Shown: positions 23,206-32,535 of the stretch, piece by piece
Layout of the letters: the number at the start of each line of letters is the position of its first letter
How positions within the stretch are numbered: position 1 is the first letter of the stretch
NCBI GenBank assembly: GCA_018223125.1
Contig: JAAEZA010000013.1
Span: forward strand, 1-49,050
Length of the DNA: 49,050 nt
Reading direction: 5' to 3'
DNA from: Paracoccaceae bacterium
GTDB taxonomy: Bacteria > Pseudomonadota > Alphaproteobacteria > Rhodobacterales > Rhodobacteraceae
Notes under the pieces: model-generated
Databases searched by the model: none
What the model was told of the DNA's origin: nothing
Seen by the model: only the letters and a program-made list of their open reading frames with translations
Made by a program: the position numbers and the translations under genes

Positions 23206-24096
23206 TTAACGCCGCGGTTTTCGCGGAGCGTTTTTGTTGCCTGATTTAACGGCTCCGGATTTCGATCCGGCGTTTCTGCCTGCGCTGCCGGATTTCGGTC
23301 CGCCGGATTTGAATGTGCGGGAGACACGGCGGGTGTCTTTCTTCTTGGCATGGGCTGGCGGCGCTTCCAGCCCCAGTTGATCCCGAAGGACTTTGGCGCG
23401 CACCTCCTCCACCTCCCCCGAGCCGAGCGTCTTGAGCTGGAACGGGCCGTAAGAGGTGCGGATCAGGCGGTTCACTGTCAGACCAACGGTTTCTACCGCA
23501 CGGCGGATTTCGCGATTCTTGCCTTCGCGCAGGGCAATGGTCAGCCATGCGTTGGCGCCCTGCTGTTTGTCGATGCTGATTTCCATCGGCTGGAACCGTT
23601 CACCGTCCACCGTGACCCCTTTGCGCAGGGGCTCGATCATGTCGGGGGTGGGGGTGCCTTTGACCCGAACGCGGTATTTACGCACCCATCCGGTAGAGGG
23701 CAGTTCCAGCTTGCGCTTGATCTCGCCGTCATTGGTCAGCAGCAACAGACCTTCGGAGTTCAGGTCAAGCCGTCCGACAGACATCACGCGGGGCAGGGTT
23801 TCGGGCAGATCGTCAAAAACGGTCTTGCGCCCTTTCTCGTCTTTTGCCGATGTGACCAGTCCGGACGGCTTGTTATATAGCCACAGGCGCGGGGGCTGTT
23901 TTTCGGCAACCGGCTTGCCGTCGAAAAGAATATTGTCTTTCTCTGTAACCTTGATTGCAGGAGTGGTCAGAGGCTCGCCGTTCAGGGTGATGCGGCCGGC
24001 CTCGATCATCCGTTCGATGTCACGACGGGATGCGACACCTGCGCGGGACAGGAATTTGGCGATACGCTCGCCTTCGGCTGTGATTTCATTGCTCAT
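23206..24096 (-). CDS. rluB: RsuA/RluB/RluF-family 23S rRNA pseudouridine synthase (RluB-like)
   Basis: A 296-residue enzyme that converts a uridine of large-subunit rRNA to pseudouridine. An N-terminal S4 RNA-binding domain (AKFLSRAGVASRRDIERMIEAG, about 12-35) precedes the catalytic domain, whose active-site Asp is in GRLDLNSEGLLLLTNDG, with KYRVRVKG and GKNREIRRA further on. The last 45 residues are a Lys/Arg/Gly/Ser-rich tail, common in RluB relatives and probably RNA-binding. ATG 24096 (MSNEITAEG) is chosen on family length. It is divergent from tadA, with 63 bp between starts. The exact target (RluB site near 2605) is inferred from the family. Confidence 0.9.
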   Translation of the reverse strand: MSNEITAEGERIAKFLSRAGVASRRDIERMIEAGRITLNGEPLTTPAIKVTEKDNILFDGKPVAEKQPPRLWLYNKPSGLVTSAKDEKGRKTVFDDLPETLPRVMSVGRLDLNSEGLLLLTNDGEIKRKLELPSTGWVRKYRVRVKGTPTPDMIEPLRKGVTVDGERFQPMEISIDKQQGANAWLTIALREGKNREIRRAVETVGLTVNRLIRTSYGPFQLKTLGSGEVEEVRAKVLRDQLGLEAPPAHAKKKDTRRVSRTFKSGGPKSGSAGRNAGSKSGAVKSGNKNAPRKPRR

Positions 24097-24159
24097 GGCC
24101 CCGCTATAGGGCGGATCGGCGTGCTTGTCCAAGGGAACCCGTCACGCTATGGCAGGGGA

Positions 24160-24609
24160 ATGGAGTTTACGTCTTATATGGATGTGGCGCTGAAAGAGGC
24201 GCAGGCGGCAGCAGTGCGCGGAGAGGTTCCCGTCGGTGCGGTTCTTGTACGGGATGGGGTTGTGCTTGCGAGTGCTGGCAACCGCACTCGGGAATTGAAC
24301 GATCCGACTGCCCATGCAGAAATGCTGGTGATCCGCGCGGCCTGCGCAGCCCAATCATCCGAAAGGCTGGTGGGGGCAGATTTGTATGTGACGCTGGAAC
24401 CCTGTCCCATGTGTGCGGCTGCGATCTCTAACGCCCGGATCGCGCGGCTTTACTATGGCGCGGCTGATCCGAAATCCGGCGGTGTGGCGCAGGGCCCGCG
24501 CATCTTTGATCATCCCCAATGCCACCACAGCCCCGAAATCTATGACGGATTGCAGGAAACCGCTTGTGCCACCCTGCTGCGGGATTTTTTCGCGGGGCGG
24601 CGGGGGTAG
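24160..24609 (+). CDS. tadA: tRNA-specific adenosine-34 deaminase
   Basis: Converts A34 to inosine in tRNA-Arg(ACG), letting one tRNA read three Arg codons. At 149 residues it has the deaminase zinc site: H52 and catalytic E54 in HAEM, and C82/C85 in EPCPMCAAAI. The start is uncertain: ATG 24160 gives a normal N-terminus but its Shine-Dalgarno (AGGGG) is very close; ATG 24178 (MDVALKEAQ) is an alternative. The last codons run through a Gly/Arg-rich end. It is essential in most bacteria. Confidence 0.94.
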   Translation: MEFTSYMDVALKEAQAAAVRGEVPVGAVLVRDGVVLASAGNRTRELNDPTAHAEMLVIRAACAAQSSERLVGADLYVTLEPCPMCAAAISNARIARLYYGAADPKSGGVAQGPRIFDHPQCHHSPEIYDGLQETACATLLRDFFAGRRG

Positions 24610-24747
24610 GGGGAACCCGGCCTGCACTATTATAAGGCATATGGGGCAAAGAACCGTCCGCTTGCGGATTGACGGGTTGTCTTGGCCCTTGCGCGGGGAT
24701 AAAGGTTCGCCCTGAAATATCCGTGATACAGAAAGTGGATGACCCCG

Positions 24748-25035
24748 ATGTCCATTGATAAAGACACCGCGCGCAAAGTGGCGCATCTGGCCCGTATTGA
24801 AGTTGCCGAAGACCAGCTTGACGCGCTGGCCGGAGAATTGAACGGAATTCTAGGCTTTATGGAACAATTGAACGAAGTGGACGTTGACGGTGTGGAACCG
24901 ATGACCTCTGTCACGCCAATGCGTCTGAAGCGCCGCGCCGATGTGGTGACGGACGGGGATCAGCAAGACAGGATTCTGGCCAACGCGCCGGATGCGCGGG
25001 AAGGCTTTTTCGCAGTGCCAAAGGTTGTGGAGTAA
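24748..25035 (+). CDS. gatC: Asp/Glu-tRNA(Asn/Gln) amidotransferase subunit C
   Basis: Small scaffold subunit (95 residues) of the GatCAB complex, wrapping the interface of GatA and GatB. The sequence [19 protein letters not shown] and [13 protein letters not shown]...MTSV are typical of GatC. ATG 24739 is in frame 9 nt earlier; 24748 is preferred from family N-termini. It stops 3 nt before the next gene, gatA. GatB is not nearby. Presence of GatCAB suggests that Gln-tRNA, and perhaps Asn-tRNA, is made by transamidation. Confidence 0.94.
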   Translation: MSIDKDTARKVAHLARIEVAEDQLDALAGELNGILGFMEQLNEVDVDGVEPMTSVTPMRLKRRADVVTDGDQQDRILANAPDAREGFFAVPKVVE

Positions 25036-25038
25036 GAC

Positions 25039-26526
25039 ATGAGCGGATTGAACACCCTGACCATTGCGGATGCACGCGACAAGCTGCGCAGCAAGGAAAT
25101 CTCTGCCGTCGAACTGACCGAAGCCTGCAACGCGGCTGTTGCGGGGGGCGACGCGCTGAACGCCTATTCCGTGAAAACGCCGGAAATGGCGCTGGAACAG
25201 GCCAAAGCTGCTGATGCACGGCTGGGGCAGGGGGATGCACCGGATCTGTGCGGTATCCCGCTCGGGATCAAGGATCTGTTCTGCACCAAAGGTGTAGAGA
25301 GTCAGGCGGCCTCTAACATCCTGTCCGGTTTCAAACCCGAATACGAAAGCACTGTGACCAGCAAACTGTGGGAGTCCGGCGCGGTGATGCTGGGCAAGCT
25401 GAACATGGACGAATTCGCCATGGGCTCTTCCAATGAAACCAGTGCCTATGGTGCTGCGGTCAATCCGTGGCGGCGTCAGGGCTCTGATGCGGCGCTGACA
25501 CCGGGCGGGTCTTCGGGCGGTTCCGCTGCTGCTGTTTCCGGCGATCTGTGTCTGGCGGCAACCGGCACCGACACGGGGGGCTCGATCCGCCAGCCTGCGG
25601 CCTTTACCGGCATCGTTGGCGTGAAACCCACCTATGGCCGTGTGTCCCGCTGGGGCATCATCGCCTTTGCCTCTTCTCTGGATCAGGCAGGGCCGATGAC
25701 GAAAACCGTGCGCGACAGCGCGATTTTCCTGAATGCTATTGCCGGACATGACGCCAAGGACAGCACCAGCGCGGATATTGCAGTGCCGGATTTCGAAGCT
25801 GCGCTGACGGGCGATATTCGCGGCCGCAAGATCGGCCTGCCAAAAGAATACCGTCTGGAGGGAATGCCCGCCGAGATCGAAAAGCTTTGGGCGGATGGTG
25901 CGGATATGTTGCGCGACGCAGGTGCCGAGATCGTTGATGTCTCCCTGCCGCACACAAAATACGCGCTGCCGGCTTATTACGTACTGGCCCCTGCGGAAGC
26001 ATCGTCCAACCTCGCCCGCTATGACGGTGTGCGCTATGGCCACCGCGCCAAACTGCAGAAAGGCGAAGGCATCCACGAGATGTACGCACGCACCCGCGCC
26101 GAAGGCTTCGGCCCCGAGGTGCAGCGCCGCGTCATGATCGGGGCTTACGTATTGTCGGCAGGCTTCTATGATGCCTATTACCGCCGTGCCCAGCGGGTGC
26201 GCACGCTGATCAAGAAAGACTTCGAAGACGTCTATGCCAGCGGTGTGGATGCGATTCTTACACCGGCAACGCCTTCTGCGGCCTTCGGGCTGGGGGAAAT
26301 GGCGGATGCGGATCCGGTGAAAATGTATCTGAACGATGTGTTCACAGTGACGGTAAACCTTGCCGGTCTGCCCGGTGTTTCTGTTCCGGCAGGACTGGAT
26401 TCACAAGGTCTGCCGCTTGGCCTGCAACTGATCGGGAAGCCTTGGGAAGAAGCGGATATGCTGAACACTGCCTACGCGCTGGAGCAATCCGCCGGTTTTG
26501 TTTCCAAGGCCGAAAAATGGTGGTAG
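25039..26526 (+). CDS. gatA: Asp/Glu-tRNA(Asn/Gln) amidotransferase subunit A
   Basis: Glutaminase subunit of GatCAB, 495 residues, which frees ammonia from glutamine for amidation of mischarged Glu-tRNA(Gln) or Asp-tRNA(Asn). The amidase-signature triad is complete: K78 ([10 protein letters not shown]), S158 ([12 protein letters not shown]) and S182 ([12 protein letters not shown]). Length and spacing match GatA rather than generic amidases, and the gatC gene lies 3 nt upstream. The N-terminus [16 protein letters not shown] is standard. gatB must lie elsewhere in the genome. Confidence 0.97.
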   Translation: MSGLNTLTIADARDKLRSKEISAVELTEACNAAVAGGDALNAYSVKTPEMALEQAKAADARLGQGDAPDLCGIPLGIKDLFCTKGVESQAASNILSGFKPEYESTVTSKLWESGAVMLGKLNMDEFAMGSSNETSAYGAAVNPWRRQGSDAALTPGGSSGGSAAAVSGDLCLAATGTDTGGSIRQPAAFTGIVGVKPTYGRVSRWGIIAFASSLDQAGPMTKTVRDSAIFLNAIAGHDAKDSTSADIAVPDFEAALTGDIRGRKIGLPKEYRLEGMPAEIEKLWADGADMLRDAGAEIVDVSLPHTKYALPAYYVLAPAEASSNLARYDGVRYGHRAKLQKGEGIHEMYARTRAEGFGPEVQRRVMIGAYVLSAGFYDAYYRRAQRVRTLIKKDFEDVYASGVDAILTPATPSAAFGLGEMADADPVKMYLNDVFTVTVNLAGLPGVSVPAGLDSQGLPLGLQLIGKPWEEADMLNTAYALEQSAGFVSKAEKWW

Positions 26527-26556
26527 GTTTTCTGGGCTTTAAACAAGGGAAGTAAG

Positions 26557-27144
26557 ATGCGCAGTTTGGTATTTACGGTTTTGGCAACAGGTCTGCTGGC
26601 AGGATGCGCGGCGCAGACCCCGAACGATCAGGACCAGTATTTCGACAATATTACGCCGGATCCTGTTGCGCTTCAGACCGAAAACCAGCGGCTGGCAAAT
26701 GCCGAGGGCGGAGTCTCCACAGTTCAGCTTCCTGCTGAAGGCGCAGGCTCCGCACCGGAGAACCTGCCAAGCGGCATTTCCAACACGCAGGACTTTGAAG
26801 CCGTGGTCGAACAGGAATCAATCGCTTCGGACGCAGCCAAACTCGCCGCCTTGCGCCAGTCTTACACGGTGGTTGATCCGGAGCCGTTGCCCCAGCGCCG
26901 CGATGATGTGAACCTTGCGGCCTATGCGATTTCGCAAAAGCAGGCGGTGGGGACGCGGACCTACAACCGTTCCAGCAGCAACATGTCAAACTGCAGCCGT
27001 TACCGGAACGATCCGGATGCAGCACAGCGCCGTTTCCTTGAGGCCGGCGGACCGGAACGGGACCGCAACAATCTGGACACGGATGGTGACGGATTTGCCT
27101 GTAGCTGGAACCCCGATATCTACCGCAACCTGCTGCCGAGTTGA
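26557..27144 (+). CDS. Excalibur-domain lipoprotein
   Basis: A 195-residue probable lipoprotein. The signal peptide ends LLAGC with C16 as the lipid-modified residue. After a disordered Gln/Glu/Asp-rich middle comes a C-terminal Excalibur-type calcium-binding motif: SNCSRYRNDPDAA, then LDTDGDGFACSW, in which DxDxDG ligands and two Cys are kept. Such motifs occur in extracellular proteins, often with nucleases or cell-wall enzymes. The stop overlaps the start of the amidase gene (TGATG), so the two are translationally coupled and may both act at the cell wall. Specific function unknown. Confidence 0.85.
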   Translation: MRSLVFTVLATGLLAGCAAQTPNDQDQYFDNITPDPVALQTENQRLANAEGGVSTVQLPAEGAGSAPENLPSGISNTQDFEAVVEQESIASDAAKLAALRQSYTVVDPEPLPQRRDDVNLAAYAISQKQAVGTRTYNRSSSNMSNCSRYRNDPDAAQRRFLEAGGPERDRNNLDTDGDGFACSWNPDIYRNLLPS

Positions 27145-27902
27145 TGCCACAGGCGACCCGCAGCTCTCTCAATTTCAGCGCGCGGCGGCACGGTCTTGGG
27201 CCGGATATGGTGGTTCTCCACTATACCGGAATGGAAACAGCACAGGCGGCAATTGACCGGCTGTGCGACCCGGAGGCCGAGGTTTCGGCCCATTATGTCA
27301 TAGATGAAACAGGCGCGGTTACGCAGCTTGTGGCGGAATCAGAGCGTGCGTGGCATGCGGGCGCGGGGCAGTGGGGCTGGGTCACAGATGTGAACTCCCA
27401 TTCGATCGGTATTGAAATCGTTAATCGCGGCCCCGACAGTGATACCCCGCAGTTTCCCGAACCACAGATGGTGGCGCTTCGGGAATTACTCTCCTCCATG
27501 CTCGAACGGCACAGCATTCCGGCGGAACGGGTCATCGGGCATTCCGATATGGCACCCGGTCGCAAGATTGATCCCGGCCCCTATTTCGACTGGCAGGATC
27601 TGGCGGAGCGGGGGCTGTCGATCTGGCCGCACCCCGCACAGTGTTCCGCCGATTGGTCGGCCTTTCGCGCGGCGGCGTTCTATTTCGGCTACCGTGCAGC
27701 GGATGACACGGCCCGAAGCTGGGAAACAGTCCTGTCGGCCTTCCGGCTGCGGTTCCGCCCGTTTCACGAAGGCCCCCTTGATGCACTGGATGTGGGGCTG
27801 ATTGTGCGGCTTGCGCAACAATGGCCCTGTCAGGCCGTTGACCTCGGGGGGCATGGGGGGCTAGAGAAAGGTTTCGCGGATGGCTGGACGGCCGCACGTT
27901 AG
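27144..27902 (+). CDS. N-acetylmuramoyl-L-alanine amidase (AmpD/AmiD-like, amidase_2)
   Basis: A 252-residue zinc amidase that removes the peptide stem from muropeptides. Zinc ligands and catalytic residues are seen in VVLHYTGM (His), the central SHSIGIEIVN (Glu) and VIGHSDMAPGRKIDPGPYFDW (His and Asp). There is no signal peptide, so it is more like cytoplasmic AmpD, recycling anhydro-muropeptides. The region after about 155 is a short helical peptidoglycan-binding-like end. ATG 27144 overlaps the previous stop. The last 12 codons (from 27864) and the stop lie inside the RNase P RNA gene, so the C-terminal residues are dictated by rnpB. Confidence 0.93.
   Translation: MPQATRSSLNFSARRHGLGPDMVVLHYTGMETAQAAIDRLCDPEAEVSAHYVIDETGAVTQLVAESERAWHAGAGQWGWVTDVNSHSIGIEIVNRGPDSDTPQFPEPQMVALRELLSSMLERHSIPAERVIGHSDMAPGRKIDPGPYFDWQDLAERGLSIWPHPAQCSADWSAFRAAAFYFGYRAADDTARSWETVLSAFRLRFRPFHEGPLDALDVGLIVRLAQQWPCQAVDLGGHGGLEKGFADGWTAAR
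27838..27867 (+). promoter_or_regulatory. Possible promoter of rnpB inside the amidase gene
   Basis: -35 TTGACC (27838-27843) and a weak -10 TAGAGA (27862-27867) with an 18-bp G-rich spacer. This would start transcription near 27873, close to the 5' end predicted by RNase P RNA pairing. The -10 match is poor. Confidence 0.4.
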
Positions 27903-28247
27903 TGAGGAAAGTCCGGACTCCAAAAAGCAGAGGCGGCGGGTAACGCCCGCCCGGGGCAACCCGAGGGAAAGCGCCACAGAGAAAAGACTGCCCGTGCTTG
28001 CACGGGTAACGGTGAAACGGTGGGGTAAGAGCCCACCGCGGTGGTGGTAACATCACTGGCATGGCAAGCCCCGCCTGGAGCAAAACCAAATAGGGATCGC
28101 GTGGATGGCAACATCCGGGGCCGCTTTTGCCCTAGCAGGTCCGGGTTGGTTGCAAGAGCCTGCTGGCAACAGCAGGCCCAGATGAATGGTCGTCCAAGGG
28201 GGCAGCCCCGGGACAAAATCCGGCTTACAGGTCATCCGCGAACTCTC
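27864..28247 (+). ncRNA. rnpB: RNase P RNA, bacterial class A
   Basis: Catalytic RNA of RNase P, which matures tRNA 5' ends. Hallmarks: GAGGAAAGTCCGGACTCC (27904-27921), ACAGAGAAAAGACTG, GGTGAAACGGTGGGGTAAGAGC, GGAGCAAAACCAAATAGGG, AGATGAATGGTCGTCC and GACAAAATCCGGCTTACAGGTC. The ends pair to form P1: TTCGCGGATG (27873-27882) with CATCCGCGAA (28233-28242), and GAGA with TCTC may extend it. The 5' end is uncertain by about 8 nt. About 380 nt is normal for alphaproteobacteria. The first 30-39 nt overlap the amidase coding region. Confidence 0.95.
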
Positions 28248-28270
28248 ACAGCACCGGAACGGATTCTTTA

Positions 28271-28295
28271 TGGGACTTTATGGTCCGCATTGGTC
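28271..28295 (+). promoter_or_regulatory. Candidate MraZ-box array 1
   Basis: TGGGA (28271), TGGTC (28281) and TGGTC (28291) are spaced exactly 10 bp apart. MraZ binds direct repeats of TGGG-type boxes with a 10-bp period upstream of mraZ in other bacteria. The distance to mraZ (586 bp) is long, so the assignment is tentative. Confidence 0.35.
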
Positions 28296-28552
28296 CACAC
28301 AACAGATCTGATGGGAAAACCCTGCTGAATCGCCGCTTCGAATCGGAAGTTCTGGCCGGTTTTCCAATGTTCTCAATATGTTCCGATTTGCGCTGTGGCG
28401 ATTTCGCTTCAATTTGTCAGAAAAGCGATTTTTTTTCACCTACTACATATAGTGGTTAGAAATTTGTCTAAAACTAATAAAGCTAAAATTGCGTTCAATC
28501 TTGGCGGGAATGTGGCGAAATTCTCGGGTGTTGCCTCCGGTTGGCCAAGCGT

Positions 28553-28587
28553 TCCCATAAAAAGGGCTTGGTTTCCATAAATTCCCA
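28553..28587 (-). promoter_or_regulatory. Candidate MraZ-box array 2
   Basis: On the minus strand TGGGA (28587-28583), TGGAA (28577-28573) and TGGGA (28557-28553) fall in 10-bp phase with one box missing. Orientation is opposite to mraZ, about 270 bp upstream. Confidence 0.35.
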
Positions 28588-28856
28588 TGCAATACCTAAG
28601 TCCAAGATGAGGTTGGGAACGAAAAAGGGACATCAAGATCCCGCTAGACCAAACCAGGTTTCATACAGGCGCCCAGCTACATCGAACATGAGATCCGACG
28701 TGGAATGCGAGCAGACACCCCCCAAAGGTGGCATCACAGTCGGGCGGCCCATAATCGGGACGAGGGCGGCGGATCAAGCAGTGGCAGCAGCTTGGTTCGC
28801 CGTTATCATTTTAAGCCCCTGATTTTCAAGGGCATCGGACAGAAGGAGCGCCCTTC

Positions 28857-29360
28857 GTGGCACGACGGTTCAGAGGCGAGAGTGTCCATAAAGTGGACGC
28901 CAAGGGCAGGGTTTCGATCCCTGCGGCCTTTCGTCGTGTTCTGGAAGAGGGCGATCCGGACTGGACCGAAGGACTGAACCCCAATCTGGTTCTGGTCTAC
29001 GGCGGCAAGGCCCGCAATTTTATCGAAGGCTATACCATGACCTCTATGGAGGAGGTGGACGACAAGATCGCTGCACTCCCCCGCGGTTCCAAGCGCCGTC
29101 GTGCGCTGGAACATATGTTTTCCGGTCAGTCGGTGCAGATGAGCGTGGATGAAACCGGACGTCTGGTTCTGTCCCCGAAACTGCGCAGCAAAATCGGCAT
29201 CACCAAGGAAGCGACTTTTGTAGCCTCGGGCGATACGTTCCAGATCTGGGAGCCTTCTGCCTATGAAGAACATGCGGCAGCACTGGAAGACTGGATGGAC
29301 GAAGAGGACGAGGATTATGATCCTCTGGTCCTGCTGGATATGGAAACGGCAGAGGGGTAA
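28857..29360 (+). CDS. mraZ: Transcriptional regulator MraZ
   Basis: AbrB-fold DNA-binding protein of 167 residues that represses its own dcw operon. The two tandem MraZ domains each show the DxxGR motif: DAKGRVSIP (about 14-22) and [10 protein letters not shown] (about 97-106). The C-terminus is very acidic ([13 protein letters not shown]). The GTG start at 28857 has AAGGAG about 9 nt upstream. It is the first gene of the division and cell-wall cluster and lies 8 nt before rsmH. Repression of its own promoter through TGG repeats is expected from the family. Confidence 0.96.
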   Translation: MARRFRGESVHKVDAKGRVSIPAAFRRVLEEGDPDWTEGLNPNLVLVYGGKARNFIEGYTMTSMEEVDDKIAALPRGSKRRRALEHMFSGQSVQMSVDETGRLVLSPKLRSKIGITKEATFVASGDTFQIWEPSAYEEHAAALEDWMDEEDEDYDPLVLLDMETAEG

Positions 29361-29368
29361 TCGCGGAA

Positions 29369-30367
29369 ATGCAACAGGACGAGCCTACTGCTTCCCCGCA
29401 TATTCCCGTGTTGCTGACCCCTATTCTGAAAGCGGTCGCGCCGATGCAGGGGCGCTGGGTCGATGGCACTTTCGGCGCCGGCGGTTATACCCGCGCCTTT
29501 CTGGATGCCGGCGCGGAAGAAGTTTATGCGATTGACCGGGACCCCGAGGTGTTCGAGCGGGCAGCGGCCTGGGCCGATACCTATGGCGACCGGCTGCATC
29601 TGGTAGACGGAACCTTTGGCGAAATGGATCGCCTTGTGCCTGCCGGAATGGATGGTGTCGTGCTGGATATCGGCGTTTCTTCCATGCAGATTGATCAGGC
29701 GGAACGGGGCTTTTCGTTTCAGAAGGACGGGCCGCTTGACATGCGGATGAGCCAGTCGGGCGAAACTGCCGCAGATGTCGTCAACTCCGCCTCCGAGGCA
29801 GAACTGGCCGATATATTCTTTCAATACGGCGAGGAACGGGCCTCACGCCGGATCGCAAAAGCGGTTGTGGCCGCGCGCAAGACCGCGCCGATCAAAACCA
29901 CCTTCCAGCTTGTTGATGTCATCGAATCCACGCTGCCCAAAGGCAAGCCCGGACAGGCCCATCCTGCGACCCGTACATTTCAGGCCCTGCGTATCGCGGT
30001 GAACGACGAATTGGGGCAGTTGGTGCGCGGGCTTTACGCGGCGGAATCGATTCTGGCAGAAGGCGGTATTCTGGCGGTCGTCACCTTTCATTCCCTTGAA
30101 GACCGGATCGTAAAGCGGTTTCTGGCAGCACGCGGCGGGTTGAACCCCAAGGGTAACCGCTGGGCACCGGAAGCACAAACAGACGCGCCCCGTTTCGAAG
30201 TCTTGGGGCGTAAGGCCGTGACCGCGGATAAGGACGAACTGGCCGCAAACCCCCGATCCCGTTCTGCAAAACTGCGTCTGGCGCGGCGCACAGATGCCCC
30301 TGTGGGGGATGTGGATTATGGCGGGCTCGGTTTGCCCCGTTTAAGTTTGAAGAGTGTAAGTCAATGA
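29369..30367 (+). CDS. rsmH: 16S rRNA (cytosine-1402-N4)-methyltransferase RsmH
   Basis: Methylates N4 of C1402 in the 16S rRNA decoding centre using S-adenosylmethionine. At 332 residues it has the SAM-binding loop [16 protein letters not shown] (about 32-47), [20 protein letters not shown] and the conserved C-terminal [14 protein letters not shown]. The methyl-donor fold is interrupted by the family-specific helical insert around residue 120-200. Its stop overlaps the ftsL start by 4 nt (ATGA), showing translational coupling within the dcw operon. Confidence 0.97.
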   Translation: MQQDEPTASPHIPVLLTPILKAVAPMQGRWVDGTFGAGGYTRAFLDAGAEEVYAIDRDPEVFERAAAWADTYGDRLHLVDGTFGEMDRLVPAGMDGVVLDIGVSSMQIDQAERGFSFQKDGPLDMRMSQSGETAADVVNSASEAELADIFFQYGEERASRRIAKAVVAARKTAPIKTTFQLVDVIESTLPKGKPGQAHPATRTFQALRIAVNDELGQLVRGLYAAESILAEGGILAVVTFHSLEDRIVKRFLAARGGLNPKGNRWAPEAQTDAPRFEVLGRKAVTADKDELAANPRSRSAKLRLARRTDAPVGDVDYGGLGLPRLSLKSVSQ

Positions 30368-30732
30368 AAACATTTCTCTATATGATCTGTTGTGGCGTGG
30401 TGATCAGCGTTGCTTATTGGGCCTACAAGGAAAACTACCGCACGCAGGCCAGTCTGCGCCGTGTGGCAGAGTTGCAGCGCCAGATCGCCCATGAACGGGA
30501 AACCATTTCTGTGCTCAAGGCGGAATGGGCCTATCTGAACCGTCCCAACCGCCTGCGGGATCTGGTTGACCTGAATTTCGGTGAATTGGGGCTGGTTCCG
30601 CTGATGCCCGAACATTTCGCAGAAGTTGAGCTCGTCGCCTATCCGCAAGTCGAAATAGAGGCGAACGAACTGGTGAATCCGGTTTCCGTCAGCAGCGTGC
30701 CGACGCCCGGACCGGACAAGGAATTCCCGTAA
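30364..30732 (+). CDS. ftsL: Cell division protein FtsL
   Basis: Bitopic inner-membrane protein of 122 residues that joins FtsB and FtsQ and activates FtsWI at the septum. One N-terminal membrane helix (about 4-20) is followed by a coiled coil ([30 protein letters not shown] in two runs) ending in the [12 protein letters not shown] motif. The sequence is weakly conserved in general, so position between rsmH and ftsI supports the call. It overlaps rsmH (ATGA) and shares one base with the ftsI start (TAATG). Confidence 0.9.
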   Translation: MKTFLYMICCGVVISVAYWAYKENYRTQASLRRVAELQRQIAHERETISVLKAEWAYLNRPNRLRDLVDLNFGELGLVPLMPEHFAEVELVAYPQVEIEANELVNPVSVSSVPTPGPDKEFP

Positions 30733-32513
30733 TGAGAACGCCGCTACGCCCGCTCGCCCGTGTTCTGGATGCCCGTGAAAAGGGTGAAGATCCCGATATG
30801 ATCGAGGCCCATGAACGGGCCCTTCGCAACGTCAAAACCCAGATGAAAATGCGCCGCCGTGCGGAAAGCCGGTTGTTGATACTGGGCATTTTCTTCTTTG
30901 CAGCCTTCATGACTGTCGGTTTTCGTATGGGCAGCCTGTCTGCCTCTCAACCGTCCGAGCCTGTTTCGGCAGCCTCTATCCCGCAAATTGCCAACCAGCG
31001 CGCCGATATTGTGGATCGCAACGGCGAAGTTCTGGCAACAAATCTGGCGACGACAGCACTTTACGCCCAGCCGCCCCTTATGGTTGACCCTGTCGAGGCC
31101 GCCAAAGGTCTGGTCAGCGTGTTCCCCGATCTCGATCTGGAGCGTTTGACCAAAGACTTTACCGGCAAGCGCAAGTTCCTGTGGATCAAAAAGAAAATCA
31201 GTCCCGAACAGCAACAGGCGGTTCATGATCTGGGCGAGCCGGGTCTGCTGTTCGGCCCGCGTGAAATGCGGCTTTACCCCAATGGCCGTCTGGCGGCCCA
31301 TATTCTGGGGGGGGCAAGCTTTGGCAAGGAAGGCGTAAATGCCGCCGAGGTGATCGGTGTTGCCGGTGTGGAACGGTATTTTGACGAAACCCTACGGGAT
31401 CCGGCCCGTGAAGGGCAGCCGCTGGAGCTGTCAATCGACCTGACCGCCCAATCCGCCATGCGCGAAGTTCTCGCGGGCGGGATGAACCTGATGGGGGCCA
31501 AGGGGGCGGCGGCGATCCTGATGGACATTCACACAGGGGAAATCCTGTCGATGGCGTCCTTGCCCGACTTTGATCCGAACGACCGGCCCCGCGTGCTGAC
31601 TTCGGGGGACCAGTCCGACAGCCCGCTGTTCAACCGCGCCAGTCAGGGGGTCTACGAACTCGGCTCTACCTTCAAGATTTTTGCGGCGGGGATCAGCCTT
31701 GAAAACGGGCTGGCCAATGAAAACACCATGATCGACACCCGCGGCCCGTTGCGCTGGGGTAAATTCCGCATTCGCGACTTCCACGACTATGGCAAGGAAT
31801 TGTCGGTGACGGATATTATCGTGAAGTCTTCCAATATCGGCACCGCGCGGATGGCAATGGCAGCCGGGACGCAGGCGCAGCAGCAGATGCTGCAAAAGCT
31901 GGGGTTCTTTGATGTGGCGACGGTGGAGCTGCCGGAGGCACGCAATGCCAAACCCTTGCTGCCGCCCCGCTGGTCGGAACTGTCCACCATGACGATCTCC
32001 TACGGTCACGGTATCGCCGCTACCCCGCTGCATCTTGCCTCTGCTTATGCGGTGATGGGCAACGGTGGCTACAAGGTCACGCCAACCCTGCTGAAGCGGA
32101 ACGGTATTCCTGCGAACCGCGAACAGATAATTTCAGAAGAAACCTCTGCCAAGCTGGTGAAGATGCTGCGTGCCGTGGTGACACGGGGCACCGCCTCTTT
32201 CGGAGAGGTGAAGGGCTATGAAGTTGCGGGTAAGACCGGCAGTGCGGATAAACCCAAACCCGGTGGTGGCTATTACAAGAAAAAGGTGATTTCCACCTTC
32301 GCCAGCGTCTTTCCAGCAAGCGATCCGCAATATGTGATGGTGGTGACGCTGGACGAACCTTCGATCAAGGCCCACGGCGAAGAACGGCGCACGGCAGGCT
32401 GGACCGTTGTGCCGGTCGCTGCCGAGCTGGTTGCGCGGATCATGCCGGTTCTGGGGCTGCGCCCCAATGTTGCGTCTGCGGGAAATCTTCAATACACCGC
32501 GTCAGGAAACTGA
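30732..32513 (+). CDS. ftsI: Peptidoglycan D,D-transpeptidase FtsI (PBP3)
   Basis: Septal transpeptidase of 593 residues, target of beta-lactams. A cytoplasmic N-terminus and one membrane helix (about 46-66) precede the pedestal domain (IPQIANQRADIVDRNGEVLATN) and the transpeptidase domain with S312 and K315 in the SxxK motif (GSTFKI), the SSN motif (VKSSNIG) and KTG (AGKTGSAD). It acts with FtsW in the divisome. It starts on the last base of ftsL. A long cytoplasmic leader of about 45 residues is typical of alphaproteobacteria. Confidence 0.97.
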   Translation: MRTPLRPLARVLDAREKGEDPDMIEAHERALRNVKTQMKMRRRAESRLLILGIFFFAAFMTVGFRMGSLSASQPSEPVSAASIPQIANQRADIVDRNGEVLATNLATTALYAQPPLMVDPVEAAKGLVSVFPDLDLERLTKDFTGKRKFLWIKKKISPEQQQAVHDLGEPGLLFGPREMRLYPNGRLAAHILGGASFGKEGVNAAEVIGVAGVERYFDETLRDPAREGQPLELSIDLTAQSAMREVLAGGMNLMGAKGAAAILMDIHTGEILSMASLPDFDPNDRPRVLTSGDQSDSPLFNRASQGVYELGSTFKIFAAGISLENGLANENTMIDTRGPLRWGKFRIRDFHDYGKELSVTDIIVKSSNIGTARMAMAAGTQAQQQMLQKLGFFDVATVELPEARNAKPLLPPRWSELSTMTISYGHGIAATPLHLASAYAVMGNGGYKVTPTLLKRNGIPANREQIISEETSAKLVKMLRAVVTRGTASFGEVKGYEVAGKTGSADKPKPGGGYYKKKVISTFASVFPASDPQYVMVVTLDEPSIKAHGEERRTAGWTVVPVAAELVARIMPVLGLRPNVASAGNLQYTASGN

Positions 32514-32535
32514 CCCACGAAGAGGAAACGCTGTC

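Larger units (their letters stand above)
28248..28856. other. 609-bp intergenic region rnpB-mraZ
   Basis: No convincing gene; a 93-codon frame at 28541-28822 has no family-like features. It contains an AT-rich stretch (about 28395-28500) likely to hold the mraZ promoter, an inverted pair GGAAAACC/GGTTTTCC (28314 and 28358), and two arrays of TGG-type boxes in 10-bp phase (listed separately). Confidence 0.55.

Noticed and set aside
27532-28235. Several frames on both strands over rnpB
   Set aside because: The RNase P RNA hallmarks explain the sequence.
28541-28822. Frame of 93 codons between rnpB and mraZ
   Set aside because: Composition is not protein-like, no Shine-Dalgarno site is evident and it covers the presumed mraZ control region.
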